In this document: positions 9,515 to 18,575 of the stretch, piece after piece
Layout of the letters: every line of letters starts with the position of its first letter
Position numbering within the stretch: the stretch's first letter is position 1
Origin: Segniliparus sp051660745
Lineage (GTDB): Bacteria > Actinomycetota > Actinomycetes > Mycobacteriales > Mycobacteriaceae
Direction: 5' to 3'
Assembly (NCBI RefSeq): GCF_051660745.1
Contig: NZ_JBOFQF010000042.1
Span: 310,001 to 374,000, forward strand
Length of the DNA stretch: 64,000 nt
The notes under the pieces: model-generated
Databases searched by the model: none
What the model saw: only the letters and a program-made list of their open reading frames with translations
What the model was told of the DNA's origin: nothing
Program-made: the position numbers and the translations under genes

Positions 9515-10473
9515 CGGCGCGCTCGCGACAACGCCTGCAACCGCGCCACGATCCCCGGGTCGTCCAGCGCGGCCCGCAGGTCCGCGTCGCGCCACAGCGT
9601 GGTGATCTGTTGGACGAACCGTTCCGGCTCCGACAATTCGTCGAGCGGGAGATACGCCGCCGCGTCCCCGTCGGCTCCGATGATCGCGAGCACGTCGACC
9701 TCGCATGCCTCGGCCTCCCATTTCCACGGGAGGAGCGCCAGCGATTCGTCCCAGTCCAGCCGTGCCCGGTACGAGAGCGCAAGCGATTGGCGCTGGAAAT
9801 CGGCGACATCCTCCCAGAACACCGGCTCGCGCCGCAGCGCCGAGGGAAGCCAGATCCCGTCCGGGGTCGCCGCGATGGCGAAACTGGACCGGCCGAGTCC
9901 CCGGATCCAAGCGATCAAGACCCAGAGCGCCCATGCCGCGCCCACCAGGATCGTCAAGCCGCCGTACCAATGCACGAGACCGGCTCCCGTTCTGTGCCTC
10001 GCCCCGCCTGCGGCCCCGAAAAACAGCATCGCCCCCAAAGCGGCCAGCAGCGCCGCCGCCAAAAGCCTGCCCACGTTCTTCACGCGGATATCGGCGCTTC
10101 GGAGCGGATAGCGCACGCACGCCTGCCCGGCGTTCGCGAAAGCCTGGGGATCGCGCTGCGGCTCGCCGAGCGGGCGCAGCGGCGGCAGCGCCCGCAGGCC
10201 TCGCGGCCGTTGCCGGAAACGGTTCACGAAGAACAACACCGTGAGCAGCGACGGCACGGCGCTCAACGCCAAGAACCCCCACAACTGGCCTGCCTCGTTC
10301 TTCCTGCTCTCATCGAGATGCACGAGGACGAGGGCGACGAGGGAGAACGGCGTGAGGAAGAAAAGGAAGAGGGAGCGCGAGGGGCTCACCCAGCCCGCGT
10401 ACCTCCGCCTGCCCTGCGCCGACCTCGTCAGCAGCAGCCATTGCGGCGACTGCGGCGTCAGCGGCTCCGTCAC
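9511..10473 (-). CDS. Unknown membrane protein coupled to L,D-transpeptidase
   Basis: Not recognised. 320 residues; four hydrophobic segments, two near residues 30-50 and 65-85 and two near 135-155 and 168-188. A soluble C-terminal domain of about 120 residues is rich in Trp and acidic residues (DFQRQ, LDWDESLALLPWKWE, YLPLDEL). GTG at 10473 overlaps the stop of the L,D-transpeptidase gene (GTGA), so the two are almost certainly co-translated. A role linked to the cell envelope is inferred from that coupling only. Confidence 0.75.
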   Translation of the reverse strand: MTEPLTPQSPQWLLLTRSAQGRRRYAGWVSPSRSLFLFFLTPFSLVALVLVHLDESRKNEAGQLWGFLALSAVPSLLTVLFFVNRFRQRPRGLRALPPLRPLGEPQRDPQAFANAGQACVRYPLRSADIRVKNVGRLLAAALLAALGAMLFFGAAGGARHRTGAGLVHWYGGLTILVGAAWALWVLIAWIRGLGRSSFAIAATPDGIWLPSALRREPVFWEDVADFQRQSLALSYRARLDWDESLALLPWKWEAEACEVDVLAIIGADGDAAAYLPLDELSEPERFVQQITTLWRDADLRAALDDPGIVARLQALSRARR

Positions 10474-11237
10474 GCCTCGATGATGACGGGGTCCCCGATG
10501 CCGACGGTGTTGTAGTACCAGGCGGCGTTCTCCGTGCTCAGGTTGATGCAGCCGTGGCTCACGTTCGTCTTCCCCTGCGAGGCGACCGACCAGGGAGCCG
10601 CGTGCACGTACACGCCGCCCCAGGTGACGCGCACCGCGTCGTAGACGGTGAGCCGGTAGCCCTCGGGGCTGTTCAGCGGGATGCCGATAGTCCGCGAGTC
10701 CATGATCACCGGGTTCTGCTTCTCCAGCGTGGTGAACGATCCGATCGGGGTGGGGTGCTTGGGCTTGCCCATCGAGGCGGGCATCGTCTTGACGACCTTG
10801 CCGTCGATCTTCACGATGAAGGTGTGCTGGCTGAGGCTCGCGATGCCGAGCACCTCGGCGCCGGTGCGGAATTTGTGCGGGAAGCCTGCGGCGACCACGG
10901 TGATCGTCGAGTGCGAGGGCCAGCGCTCGCTCGGAGTCCAGCGCATCGTCGTGTCGTCGACCCAGCTGAAGGCGCCGTGCGGCACGGCAGGGGCGGTGAA
11001 GCCGACGGACTGCTCCGCGGCCGCGCGGTCGGCGACCGGTGCGGCGAAACGGATGGTCACCGGCGCTGCCACGCCCACCGTGTCCCCCTCGCCGGGCGAC
11101 ACGGACACGACGGCGTTCGCGGCCGAGGACGCGCCGCTCGCGACGGAGGCCGAGGCGGCAGGCGCGACGGACGGCGCCGCCACCGCGGCCGCTGCCACGC
11201 CGACGACGGCAAGCATGTGTCGAAATACTGTGCGCAA
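10470..11237 (-). CDS. L,D-transpeptidase (YkuD domain), exported
   Basis: Peptidoglycan 3-3 cross-linking enzyme family. 255 residues from TTG at 11237, chosen because AAGGAGG lies ten bases upstream; the next ATG (11216) would be too far from it. N-terminal signal peptide (RTVFRH then an Ala-rich hydrophobic stretch); no lipobox. One immunoglobulin-like domain at about 40-125 precedes the catalytic YkuD domain at 130-255 with VHAAPW and SHGCINLS, nucleophile Cys about 230. Mycobacterial Ldts often carry two Ig domains and about 400 residues, so this is a short form. Downstream membrane protein is translationally coupled. Confidence 0.93.
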   Translation of the reverse strand: MRTVFRHMLAVVGVAAAAVAAPSVAPAASASVASGASSAANAVVSVSPGEGDTVGVAAPVTIRFAAPVADRAAAEQSVGFTAPAVPHGAFSWVDDTTMRWTPSERWPSHSTITVVAAGFPHKFRTGAEVLGIASLSQHTFIVKIDGKVVKTMPASMGKPKHPTPIGSFTTLEKQNPVIMDSRTIGIPLNSPEGYRLTVYDAVRVTWGGVYVHAAPWSVASQGKTNVSHGCINLSTENAAWYYNTVGIGDPVIIEA

Positions 11238-11283
11238 GTTTCCCAATCCTCCTTGGAGACCTGAAGACGTCGGACGCCGCGTT

Positions 11284-11298
11284 GTCTGATCCAGACTA
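11284..11298 (-). promoter_or_regulatory. Probable promoter of L,D-transpeptidase
   Basis: TAGTCT on the minus strand (11293-11298) fits a -10 hexamer. It overlaps a perfect 5-bp inverted repeat GTCTG-atc-CAGAC at 11284-11296, which may be a small operator. Leader would be about 50 nt. Confidence 0.35.
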
Positions 11299-11332
11299 AC
11301 CCGTGATCGTGGCAGGCGCGGCGCGCCGAAGG

Positions 11333-11707
11333 TCACAGTTGGAATAATTTGACGCCGTCGGTGCTGGAGACCACCGCGTGCGTGAACCGGGCTTGGCCGT
11401 CCTCGCCCGGCGCGGGCTGGTCGAGGACGACGGAGACGTCGTGCGAGACGACGCCGCCCGTGGCGCAGTCGGGCACGCACTTCTTGACGTGCTCGGTCCC
11501 ATGCCCGACGGCGCGGTCGTCCGCCCACACGTCCCAGGTCAGCCCGTCGACCACGTCGCCGTTGTCGGCAGGGGTGAACGAGACCGTCTCCGGCCGGACC
11601 AACGGCTCGCCCGAGGGGTCGAGGTACACCGTCTCCGCCGAAGCCGTGCCCGCGCCGAAGAAGGCCAGCGCCGCAGTCGCGCAGGAAGCCCGAAGGAACA
11701 TGTTCAT
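11333..11707 (-). CDS. Small exported protein of unknown function
   Basis: Not recognised. 124 residues from ATG 11707 (ATG 11701 is an alternative two codons on). Signal peptide of about 22 residues (MNMFLRASCATAAL...GTASA) with a predicted cleavage before ETVYLDP. The mature part is a small beta-rich domain with one cysteine pair (KKCVPDCATGG) and VVSHDVSVVLDQ, which may form a disulfide. It sits 95 bp upstream of the L,D-transpeptidase gene, with a likely promoter between them. In-frame codons upstream of 11707 lack a ribosome site. Confidence 0.7.
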   Translation of the reverse strand: MNMFLRASCATAALAFFGAGTASAETVYLDPSGEPLVRPETVSFTPADNGDVVDGLTWDVWADDRAVGHGTEHVKKCVPDCATGGVVSHDVSVVLDQPAPGEDGQARFTHAVVSSTDGVKLFQL

Positions 11708-11795
11708 ATCCGTGATGGTATCGCCACGGAGCCGGAAAACCCGGCAAGACCAGGAGTGCGGCCACACCGGCGCGGCTCGTGCCGCCCGAGGCCGC

Positions 11796-12287
11796 TCAGG
11801 CAGAGGCGGCGTGCGTCTTCAAGAACGCCAACGCCTCGTCGGCGTGCGCCTTGCCCCGGAACTCGCTGTGGAACGCCTTGAGCACCGTGCCTGTCTGGTC
11901 GAGCACGAACGTCGCGCGCTGCACCGGGCTGATGCCGAAGAGGCCGCCCTTGACCCCGAAGGCCGTCGCGGCCGTGGCGTCCCGGTCGGACAGGAGCGGG
12001 AAGTCCAGCGACCGGCCGGAGACGAACCCGGCCTGGCCCGCGACGGAGTCCTTGCTGATCCCGACCCGCTGCACCGAGCCCCAGCCCTTCTCCTGCGCGA
12101 GCGCCTGGAACTGCGCGCCGAGGTCGCGGAACTGGCAGGCCTGCACGGTGCACACCGGGCTCGAAGCCTTCGGGTAGAAGAACACCACGGTCGGCCCCTT
12201 CGCGAGGAACTCGCTGAGCTTGCGGGGCGAGCCCGTCTCGTCAGGCAGCTCGAAATCGGGCACCACGTCGCCAACTCGCAGACTCAT
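11796..12287 (-). CDS. bcp: Bcp-type thiol peroxidase (peroxiredoxin)
   Basis: AhpC/TSA-fold peroxiredoxin that reduces hydroperoxides. 163 residues; the peroxidatic Cys46 and resolving Cys51 are in FYPKASSPVCTVQACQFRD, the C-x4-C spacing of Bcp/PrxQ proteins. It is divergent from trpE with only a 36-bp spacer, the same neighbourhood as bcpB (Rv1608c) next to trpE in M. tuberculosis. Start ATG 12287 has TAGGCT six bases upstream, so the transcript is probably leaderless. Confidence 0.94.
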   Translation of the reverse strand: MSLRVGDVVPDFELPDETGSPRKLSEFLAKGPTVVFFYPKASSPVCTVQACQFRDLGAQFQALAQEKGWGSVQRVGISKDSVAGQAGFVSGRSLDFPLLSDRDATAATAFGVKGGLFGISPVQRATFVLDQTGTVLKAFHSEFRGKAHADEALAFLKTHAASA

Positions 12288-12323
12288 GCGCCCAGCCTAC
12301 TCCTCCCTGAGATAATGGCAGCC
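12288..12323. promoter_or_regulatory. Back-to-back bcp and trpE promoters
   Basis: For bcp, TAGGCT on the minus strand (12294-12299) ends six bases before its ATG. For trpE, an extended -10 TGAGATAAT (hexamer 12311-12316) ends seven bases before ATG 12324. Each promoter's -35 region falls on the other's -10/start region, so the two should compete for polymerase. Confidence 0.55.
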
Positions 12324-13925
12324 ATGACTGTCAGCGCCCTCGTCGGCAACGCCGCCTCCACTCCCCCACGAGGGGCCTCGCCGAGCATCCCCGTGGGCGG
12401 CACCCCCACCACCACTCGCGCGGAGTTCGCGGCGTTGGCGCAGGGCAGGCGCGTGGTCCCGGTCGTCCGCAGGCTCCTCGCCGACGCCGAGACGCCGGTC
12501 TCCGCGTTCCGCAAGCTCGCGGGCGACCGCTCCGGCACCTTCCTGCTCGAATCCGCCGAACAGGGCAAGACCTGGTCGCAGTGGTCGTTCATCGGGGTGC
12601 GCAGCAGCGCCGCGCTCACCGCCGTCGACGGCAAAGCCGTCTGGCGGGGAACCCCGCCGGACGGGGTCCCGACCGAGGGCGAGCCGCTCGCCGTGCTCAG
12701 CGAGACCGTCCGGACGCTCGCCACCGACCCCATCCCCGGCCTGCCGCCGCTCACCAGCGGCCTGGTCGGATATCTCAGCTACGACGCGGTGCGCTGGCTG
12801 GAGCAGCTGCCGGAGCGGACCAAGGACGACTTGGGGATCCCGGTGATGACGATGCTGCTCGTCGCGGACCTCGCGGTCTTCGACCACCACGCGAACATCA
12901 TCACCCTCATCGCCAACACATTCCTGCCGGAAGAGCCGGGCGGCGACCTCGACCCGCTCTACGCGCAGGCCCTCGACCGGCTGGACGCGATGACCGCCGA
13001 CCTCGCCGCGCCGTCCCCCTCGTCGGTGTCCGTCTTCGACTGGCCCGCCCCCGAGTTCGCCTCGCAGCTCACCGAGGAGCAGTACGGGCAGAACGTCCGG
13101 AAAGTCGTGTCCGAGATCGAAGCCGGGGAGGCGTTCCAGGTCGTCCCCTCGCAGCGCTACAGCATGCCGGTGCAGGCGGACCCGCTCGACGTGTACCGGG
13201 TGCTGCGGGTGAACAACCCGAGCTCGCACATGTACCTCATGCGCGTCCCCGGCGAAGGCGGCGAGACCGCGTTCCACATCGTCGGGTCGAGCCCGGAGGC
13301 CCTCGTCACCGTGCGCGGGCGCACCGCGACCACGCGGCCCATCGCGGGCACCCAGCCGAGGGGCGGGACGAGCGAGGACGACATCCTCTTCGAGAAGCGG
13401 CTCACCGACGACCCGAAGGAGAACGCGGAGCACCTCATGCTCGTCGACCTCGGGCGCAACGACCTCGGGCGGGTGTGCGTGCCCGGCAGCGTCCGCGTGG
13501 CCAAATTCCGGGCCGTGGAGCGCTACAGCCACGTCATGCACCTCGTCTCCACGGTGAGCGGCGAGCTCGCCGAGGACAAGACCGCGCTCGACGCTGTCCT
13601 CGCCTGCTTCCCCGCAGGCACGCTCTCCGGAGCGCCGAAGGTCCGGGCGATGGAGATCATCGAAGAGGTCGAGCTCACCCGGCGCGGCCTCTACGGCGGC
13701 GTGGTCGGGTACTTCGACTTCACCGGCCAGGCCGACACCGCCATCGCGATCCGCACCGCCGTGGTCAAAGACTCCGTCGCGTACGTGCAGGCGGGCGGCG
13801 GCGTGGTCCTCGACTCGAACCCCTCGGCGGAGTACTGGGAGAGCAGGAACAAGGCGAACACCGTCCTCTCCGCCATCGCCGCCGCCCATACGATGCGCTC
13901 CCCGAGCGAAACGGAACAACGATGA
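12324..13925 (+). CDS. trpE: Anthranilate synthase component I
   Basis: Makes anthranilate from chorismate and glutamine-derived ammonia, first committed step of tryptophan synthesis. 533 residues from ATG 12324; ATG 12315 is three codons earlier, but the GATAAT -10 placement favours 12324 as a leaderless start. The LLES feedback-inhibition motif lies at about residues 71-74, and the chorismate-binding core with GTLSGAPKVRAMEII is in the C-terminal third. The last codons and stop are the template of the tandem repeat that follows (13895-14084). The glutaminase subunit TrpG is not in this window, as in other Mycobacteriales. Confidence 0.96.
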   Translation: MTVSALVGNAASTPPRGASPSIPVGGTPTTTRAEFAALAQGRRVVPVVRRLLADAETPVSAFRKLAGDRSGTFLLESAEQGKTWSQWSFIGVRSSAALTAVDGKAVWRGTPPDGVPTEGEPLAVLSETVRTLATDPIPGLPPLTSGLVGYLSYDAVRWLEQLPERTKDDLGIPVMTMLLVADLAVFDHHANIITLIANTFLPEEPGGDLDPLYAQALDRLDAMTADLAAPSPSSVSVFDWPAPEFASQLTEEQYGQNVRKVVSEIEAGEAFQVVPSQRYSMPVQADPLDVYRVLRVNNPSSHMYLMRVPGEGGETAFHIVGSSPEALVTVRGRTATTRPIAGTQPRGGTSEDDILFEKRLTDDPKENAEHLMLVDLGRNDLGRVCVPGSVRVAKFRAVERYSHVMHLVSTVSGELAEDKTALDAVLACFPAGTLSGAPKVRAMEIIEEVELTRRGLYGGVVGYFDFTGQADTAIAIRTAVVKDSVAYVQAGGGVVLDSNPSAEYWESRNKANTVLSAIAAAHTMRSPSETEQR

Positions 13926-14084
13926 GGCGAACGAACCGCCCCCGCGCGCACATTGCCATCGCCGCCGCCACAGCACCTACGGCGCTCCCCGAGCGAAACG
14001 GAACAACGATGAGGCGAACGAACCGCCCCCGCGCGCACACACTGCCATCGCCGCCGCCACAGCACCTACGGCGCTCCCCGAGCG
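13895..14084 (+). repeat. Tandem repeat (87 and 89 bp units) derived from the trpE 3' end
   Basis: Unit 1 13895-13981, unit 2 13982-14070, and 14 bases of a third unit (14071-14084). Units are nearly identical; unit 2 carries two extra bases near its CGCGCGCACA stretch. Each unit opens with GCGCTCCCCGAGCG and contains the trpE stop context ACGATGAGG. The trpE coding sequence from 13872 (GCCATCGCCGCCGCC) is a diverged partial copy of the unit's end, so the array looks like duplication of the trpE terminus into the spacer. Confidence 0.9.
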
Positions 14085-14104
14085 AGGGGCCCGAGGCGCC
14101 GTGA
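13922..14104 (+). CDS. Possible 60-codon coupling ORF between trpE and the membrane gene
   Basis: ATG at 13922 overlaps the trpE stop (ATGA) and the frame ends at TGA 14102-14104, which overlaps the next gene's GTG start at 14101. Because one repeat unit is exactly 29 codons, the peptide contains the segment MRRTNRPRAH twice. It has no recognisable domain and is Arg/Pro-rich. It could be a device that carries ribosomes from trpE to the downstream gene, or an accident of the repeat. Its first codons resemble those of the downstream gene (MRRP), so it may be a duplicated former start region. Confidence 0.35.
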   Translation: MRRTNRPRAHIAIAAATAPTALPERNGTTMRRTNRPRAHTLPSPPPQHLRRSPSEGPEAP

Positions 14105-14664
14105 GACGCCCCCTCGCGTGGGCTTCGCTCCTGCTCCTGCTGGGCGGGGCGCTCGCGTACGCCTCGTCCCGGACCACATGGGCGCAGGCGGACGCGCACG
14201 ACGGGCTCGGAGCCCCACGGCATATCCGCGTGCTCGGCGCGGACTTCGCGCCGCTCGCCGTCGCGCTCGCCCTCCTCCTGATCGCCGCCGTGCCCGCCGT
14301 GTTCGCGGCCAAAGGCTGGACGTTGCGCGCCGTGGCCGCCCTGGTCGCCCTCGCGGGCGTCGGGCTCCTCTGGACCGGGGCGGACTGGCTGCTCCACGAG
14401 CCGGACGCGGCCCATGTGGCGCGGCTCGCCGCCCTCCCCGAGCGCTACCAGGTCGACCACCTCGTGACGCGCCGCGAGCCCGGCGCCCTCCCCGTGGCCG
14501 CGGGGCTGCTCGCGGCCCTGGCCTCCGTCTTCGTCCTGCTCGCCGCGCGGGCCGCGCAGGGCCTTGGGAGCCGGTTCGACTCCCCAGGCGCGAGAAAGGA
14601 CCGGCCCGAAGAGGAGCGCTCCGACTGGGCCCGGCTCGACGCGGGCGAGGACCCCACCCTCTAA
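14101..14664 (+). CDS. Trp-operon-associated membrane protein
   Basis: Belongs to the conserved hypothetical membrane protein that lies between trpE and trpC in many actinobacteria (Rv1610 in M. tuberculosis; TIGR02234-like). 187 residues, four transmembrane segments at about 6-25, 55-77, 82-98 and 128-150, then a charged tail (RKDRPEEERSDW). Function is unknown. GTG at 14101 has no strong ribosome site and probably relies on coupling from the small frame that ends over it. Position in the operon is conserved; the repeat between it and trpE is not a normal feature. Confidence 0.85.
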   Translation: MRRPLAWASLLLLLGGALAYASSRTTWAQADAHDGLGAPRHIRVLGADFAPLAVALALLLIAAVPAVFAAKGWTLRAVAALVALAGVGLLWTGADWLLHEPDAAHVARLAALPERYQVDHLVTRREPGALPVAAGLLAALASVFVLLAARAAQGLGSRFDSPGARKDRPEEERSDWARLDAGEDPTL

Positions 14665-14721
14665 TTCGACAACCCAGAATTCCTGCTCAGGACCGCCAGC
14701 ACAGCTCACAGCAAGGCAGGC

Positions 14722-14733
14722 TATTCTTGGGGC
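14722..14733 (+). promoter_or_regulatory. Leaderless promoter of trpC
   Basis: TATTCT at 14722-14727 ends six bases before the trpC ATG, the geometry of leaderless actinobacterial promoters. It suggests trpCBA can be transcribed independently of trpE. Confidence 0.5.
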
Positions 14734-15549
14734 ATGTCGGAAACCGTTCTCGAGACGATCGTCGCTGGAGTGCGGGAAGACGTGGCCGCACGCGAGGCCG
14801 CGAGAGACTTCGCGCAGATCAAGCTGGACGCGGAAGCCGCGCCCGGCCCCTTGGACGCCACCGCCGCGCTGCGCGCGCCGGGAGTCGGGGTCATCGCCGA
14901 GATCAAGCGGGCGAGCCCGAGCAAAGGCGCGCTCGCCGAGATCCCCAACCCCGCGAGGCTGGCCCAGATCTACCAAGAGGGCGGCGCGCGGGCCATCAGC
15001 GTCCTGACCGAGGAGCGCAAGTTCCGAGGCTCGCTCGCGGACCTCGACGAGGTCCGCGCCGCCGTGGAGATCCCCGTGCTGCGCAAGGACTTCGTCGTGA
15101 CCACCTACCAGGTGCACGAGGCCCGCGCGCACGGCGCGGACATCGTGCTGCTCATCGTCGCCGCGCTCGACCAGCACGCGCTCAGCTCGCTCCTCGACCG
15201 GGTGGAGAGCCTCGGCATGACCGCGCTAGTCGAAGTGCATGACGAGCACGAGGCGGAGCGGGCGCTGGAGGCGGGGGCCACCGTCATCGGCGTCAACGCC
15301 CGGAACCTCAAGACCCTCGACGTGGACCCGGAGACGTTCGCCAGAGTCGTCCCCGCCCTTCCGCACGAGGTCATCAAGATCGCCGAGTCCGGTTGCAAGG
15401 GACCGGCCGACCTGTTGAACTACGCGGCGGCGGGCGCCGACGCGGTGCTGGTCGGCGAGGGCCTCGTCGCGGCGCCGGACCCGCTCGCGGCGCTGGTCGA
15501 GCTGGTCACCGCGGGAACGCACCCGTCTTGCCCCCGGCCCGTGCGATGA
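14734..15549 (+). CDS. trpC: Indole-3-glycerol phosphate synthase
   Basis: TIM-barrel enzyme that closes the indole ring of CdRP to give indole-3-glycerol phosphate. 271 residues with IAEIKRASPSKG at about 54-65, the catalytic LRKDF, and VNARNL. The IAESG motif near the C-terminus is followed by C rather than the more frequent V or I. It is a monofunctional TrpC with no TrpF domain. No Shine-Dalgarno precedes ATG 14734; a -10 hexamer sits six bases upstream. trpB follows after 13 bp. Confidence 0.96.
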   Translation: MSETVLETIVAGVREDVAAREAARDFAQIKLDAEAAPGPLDATAALRAPGVGVIAEIKRASPSKGALAEIPNPARLAQIYQEGGARAISVLTEERKFRGSLADLDEVRAAVEIPVLRKDFVVTTYQVHEARAHGADIVLLIVAALDQHALSSLLDRVESLGMTALVEVHDEHEAERALEAGATVIGVNARNLKTLDVDPETFARVVPALPHEVIKIAESGCKGPADLLNYAAAGADAVLVGEGLVAAPDPLAALVELVTAGTHPSCPRPVR

Positions 15550-15562
15550 GCAGCCCCGTTCA

Positions 15563-16803
<1,241 letters not shown>

Positions 16804-16807
<4 letters not shown>

Positions 16808-17598
16808 GCGCCTACAAGTCGTCCGCCGACGTGATCGCCAAGTGCCAGGCCGAGGGCCGCGCCGCGCTCATCGGGTACCTGCCTGCGGGCTACCCGGACA
16901 TCGAGACCTCGCGGCACGCGTTCGAGATCCTCGCCGAAGAGGGCTGCGACCTCCTCGAAATCGGCGTCCCGTACTCGGACCCGGTGATGGACGGGCCGGT
17001 CATCGAGTCCGCCGCCGTCGCGGCGCTGCACGCGGGCTTCCGCCTCAAGGACCTGTTCCCGCTCATCGAGGGATTGAGCGAGAAAGACATCCCGGCGCTG
17101 GTCATGACCTACTGGAACCCCGTGTTCCGCTACGGGGTGGACCGCTTCGCCACAGATTTGGAGAGCGCGGGCGGCCTCGGCCTCATCACGCCGAACCTCA
17201 TCCCCGAGGAGGCCGAGGCATGGTTCCAGGCGTCGGACCGGTTGAACCTCGACCGGGTCTTCCTCGTCGCGCCGTCCTCCACGCCCGAGCGGCTGATCCT
17301 CACCACGAACTCCTGCCGGGGCTTCGTCTACGCCGCGTCGACGATGGGCGTGACCGGAGCCCGCACTGATGTCTCGATGGACGCCGCCGAGCTGGTCGCG
17401 CGGGTCCGCAAGGCCAGCGGCATCGCCGTCGGCGTCGGCATCGGCGTCTCCAACGGCGAGGCCGCGCGCTATGTCGCGGGCTACGCGGACGCCGTGATCG
17501 TCGGCTCCGCCCTCGTCGCGGCGCTGAACAAGGGCGAAGACGCGCTCCGGGCGCTCGTGCGCGAGCTGGCCGCAGGCGTGCGCGGCGAGACGGTGTAG
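16804..17598 (+). CDS. trpA: Tryptophan synthase alpha chain
   Basis: Cleaves indole-3-glycerol phosphate to indole, which is channelled to TrpB. 264 residues. Catalytic Glu52 (LLEIGVPYSDP) and Asp63 (VMDGP) are present, and GVGIGVSNGE forms the phosphate site. Start ATG 16804 overlaps the trpB stop. End of the trp cluster; a dispersed repeat element begins 25 bp after the stop. Confidence 0.97.
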
Positions 17599-17622
17599 CG
17601 CTTGCCGCAAACGCAGCGGGAG

Positions 17623-17727
17623 TCCAGATCGATGAGATGCAAGGCGGCAGGGCGCGTGGCGTACGTGTTAGCGAGGAACGAGCGGGGTACGCGAGCGCCC
17701 GACAACGCGGCAGATCGCGATCTGGGA
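17623..17727. repeat. Dispersed repeat, copy A
   Basis: About 105 bp with terminal inverted repeats CCAGATCG (17624-17631) and CGATCTGG (17718-17725). It shares with copy B (19653-19784) the blocks ATGAG, CAAGGCGGCAGG, AGCGAGGAACGAGC, GGTAC, CGACAACG and GCAGATCGC in the same order. No protein is encoded. It sits between trpA and a convergent gene. Looks like a small non-autonomous palindromic element; mobility is not shown. Confidence 0.7.
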
Positions 17728-17738
17728 GCCGCTGCGGG

Positions 17739-18512
17739 CTAGCGGCGCGGGCGCGGTGTCCATAAAGCGTCACAACAGACCAGCATTTCCTCCCGCGACA
17801 GCTGCCCGAGGGCGAACTGGCCGATGAGGCCCCTGATCTGGACATGGCCGACTTGGGCGCTGTGCGCGTCGGGCCAGCCGCCTCGGGCGAAATGCTTGTA
17901 GTCGAAGTCGATCTCCGTGGTGACCACCATGGGGCGCTCGTCGGGGTGGTCGTCCTCTTGGCGGTCCCATCCGGTCCACATGGTCTCGACCGTCCAGCCG
18001 TACAACCGCTCCCTCGGCGCCACGTCGGAATACCAGCTGCCCAGCGCGCGCAAGGCGCGGAACTGCTCGTAGGTGAGCAGGCGCCCTTCGATGTCGTAGT
18101 AGCCGTCGATCTGGCGGGACTCCTCGTCGGCAGGCTCGACGTCGCAGTCCCAGTCGCCGGGCCCCTCTTTCGCCAGGCGCAGCGCGCGGTGGACCATCGC
18201 CTCGGTCGCGGCGTGCCCCGCCATCGCCTCTTCCCGGGTCTCCCAATGCGCGGAGTGCTGGTTCTGGCCCTTCGGGTCGTGCACGTTCGTGCGGAAAATC
18301 CTCGGGAGCCCCTGCTTCGGGAGGTACCACTCCTTGCCGGTCCACTCCGTGGTGAGCAGCCAGCCCTTCACCACGCTACGGCTGACCAGCGCGTACTGCG
18401 AGCCCATCGCTTGCAGGGTCGCCCACCAGCTCGCGTCGATCGGCCTGCCGTCGATGTCGAAGTGGTATTCGTTCGCCTTCGAGCGCGAGGGATGCTCCGG
18501 TGTCGCGCTCAC
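17739..18512 (-). CDS. Unknown protein with an internal duplication
   Basis: Not recognised. 257 residues, soluble, very rich in Trp. The two halves look like copies of one domain: HFDIDGRPID...LQAMGSQY...GWLLTTEWTG in residues 17-60 parallels YYDIEGRLLT...LRALGSWY...GWTVETMWTG in residues 138-182, each followed by a stretch rich in aromatic and acidic residues. GTG at 18512 has AGAGGAAG just upstream. Third gene of a minus-strand set with the anchored protein (63 bp upstream) and the HIT protein. Confidence 0.75.
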   Translation of the reverse strand: MSATPEHPSRSKANEYHFDIDGRPIDASWWATLQAMGSQYALVSRSVVKGWLLTTEWTGKEWYLPKQGLPRIFRTNVHDPKGQNQHSAHWETREEAMAGHAATEAMVHRALRLAKEGPGDWDCDVEPADEESRQIDGYYDIEGRLLTYEQFRALRALGSWYSDVAPRERLYGWTVETMWTGWDRQEDDHPDERPMVVTTEIDFDYKHFARGGWPDAHSAQVGHVQIRGLIGQFALGQLSREEMLVCCDALWTPRPRR

Positions 18513-18575
18513 AAACTTCCTCTCGTCCTGCGGGGCGCGCAGATGCGCCGCAACAAACCCCCAGCGATCGCGAGA

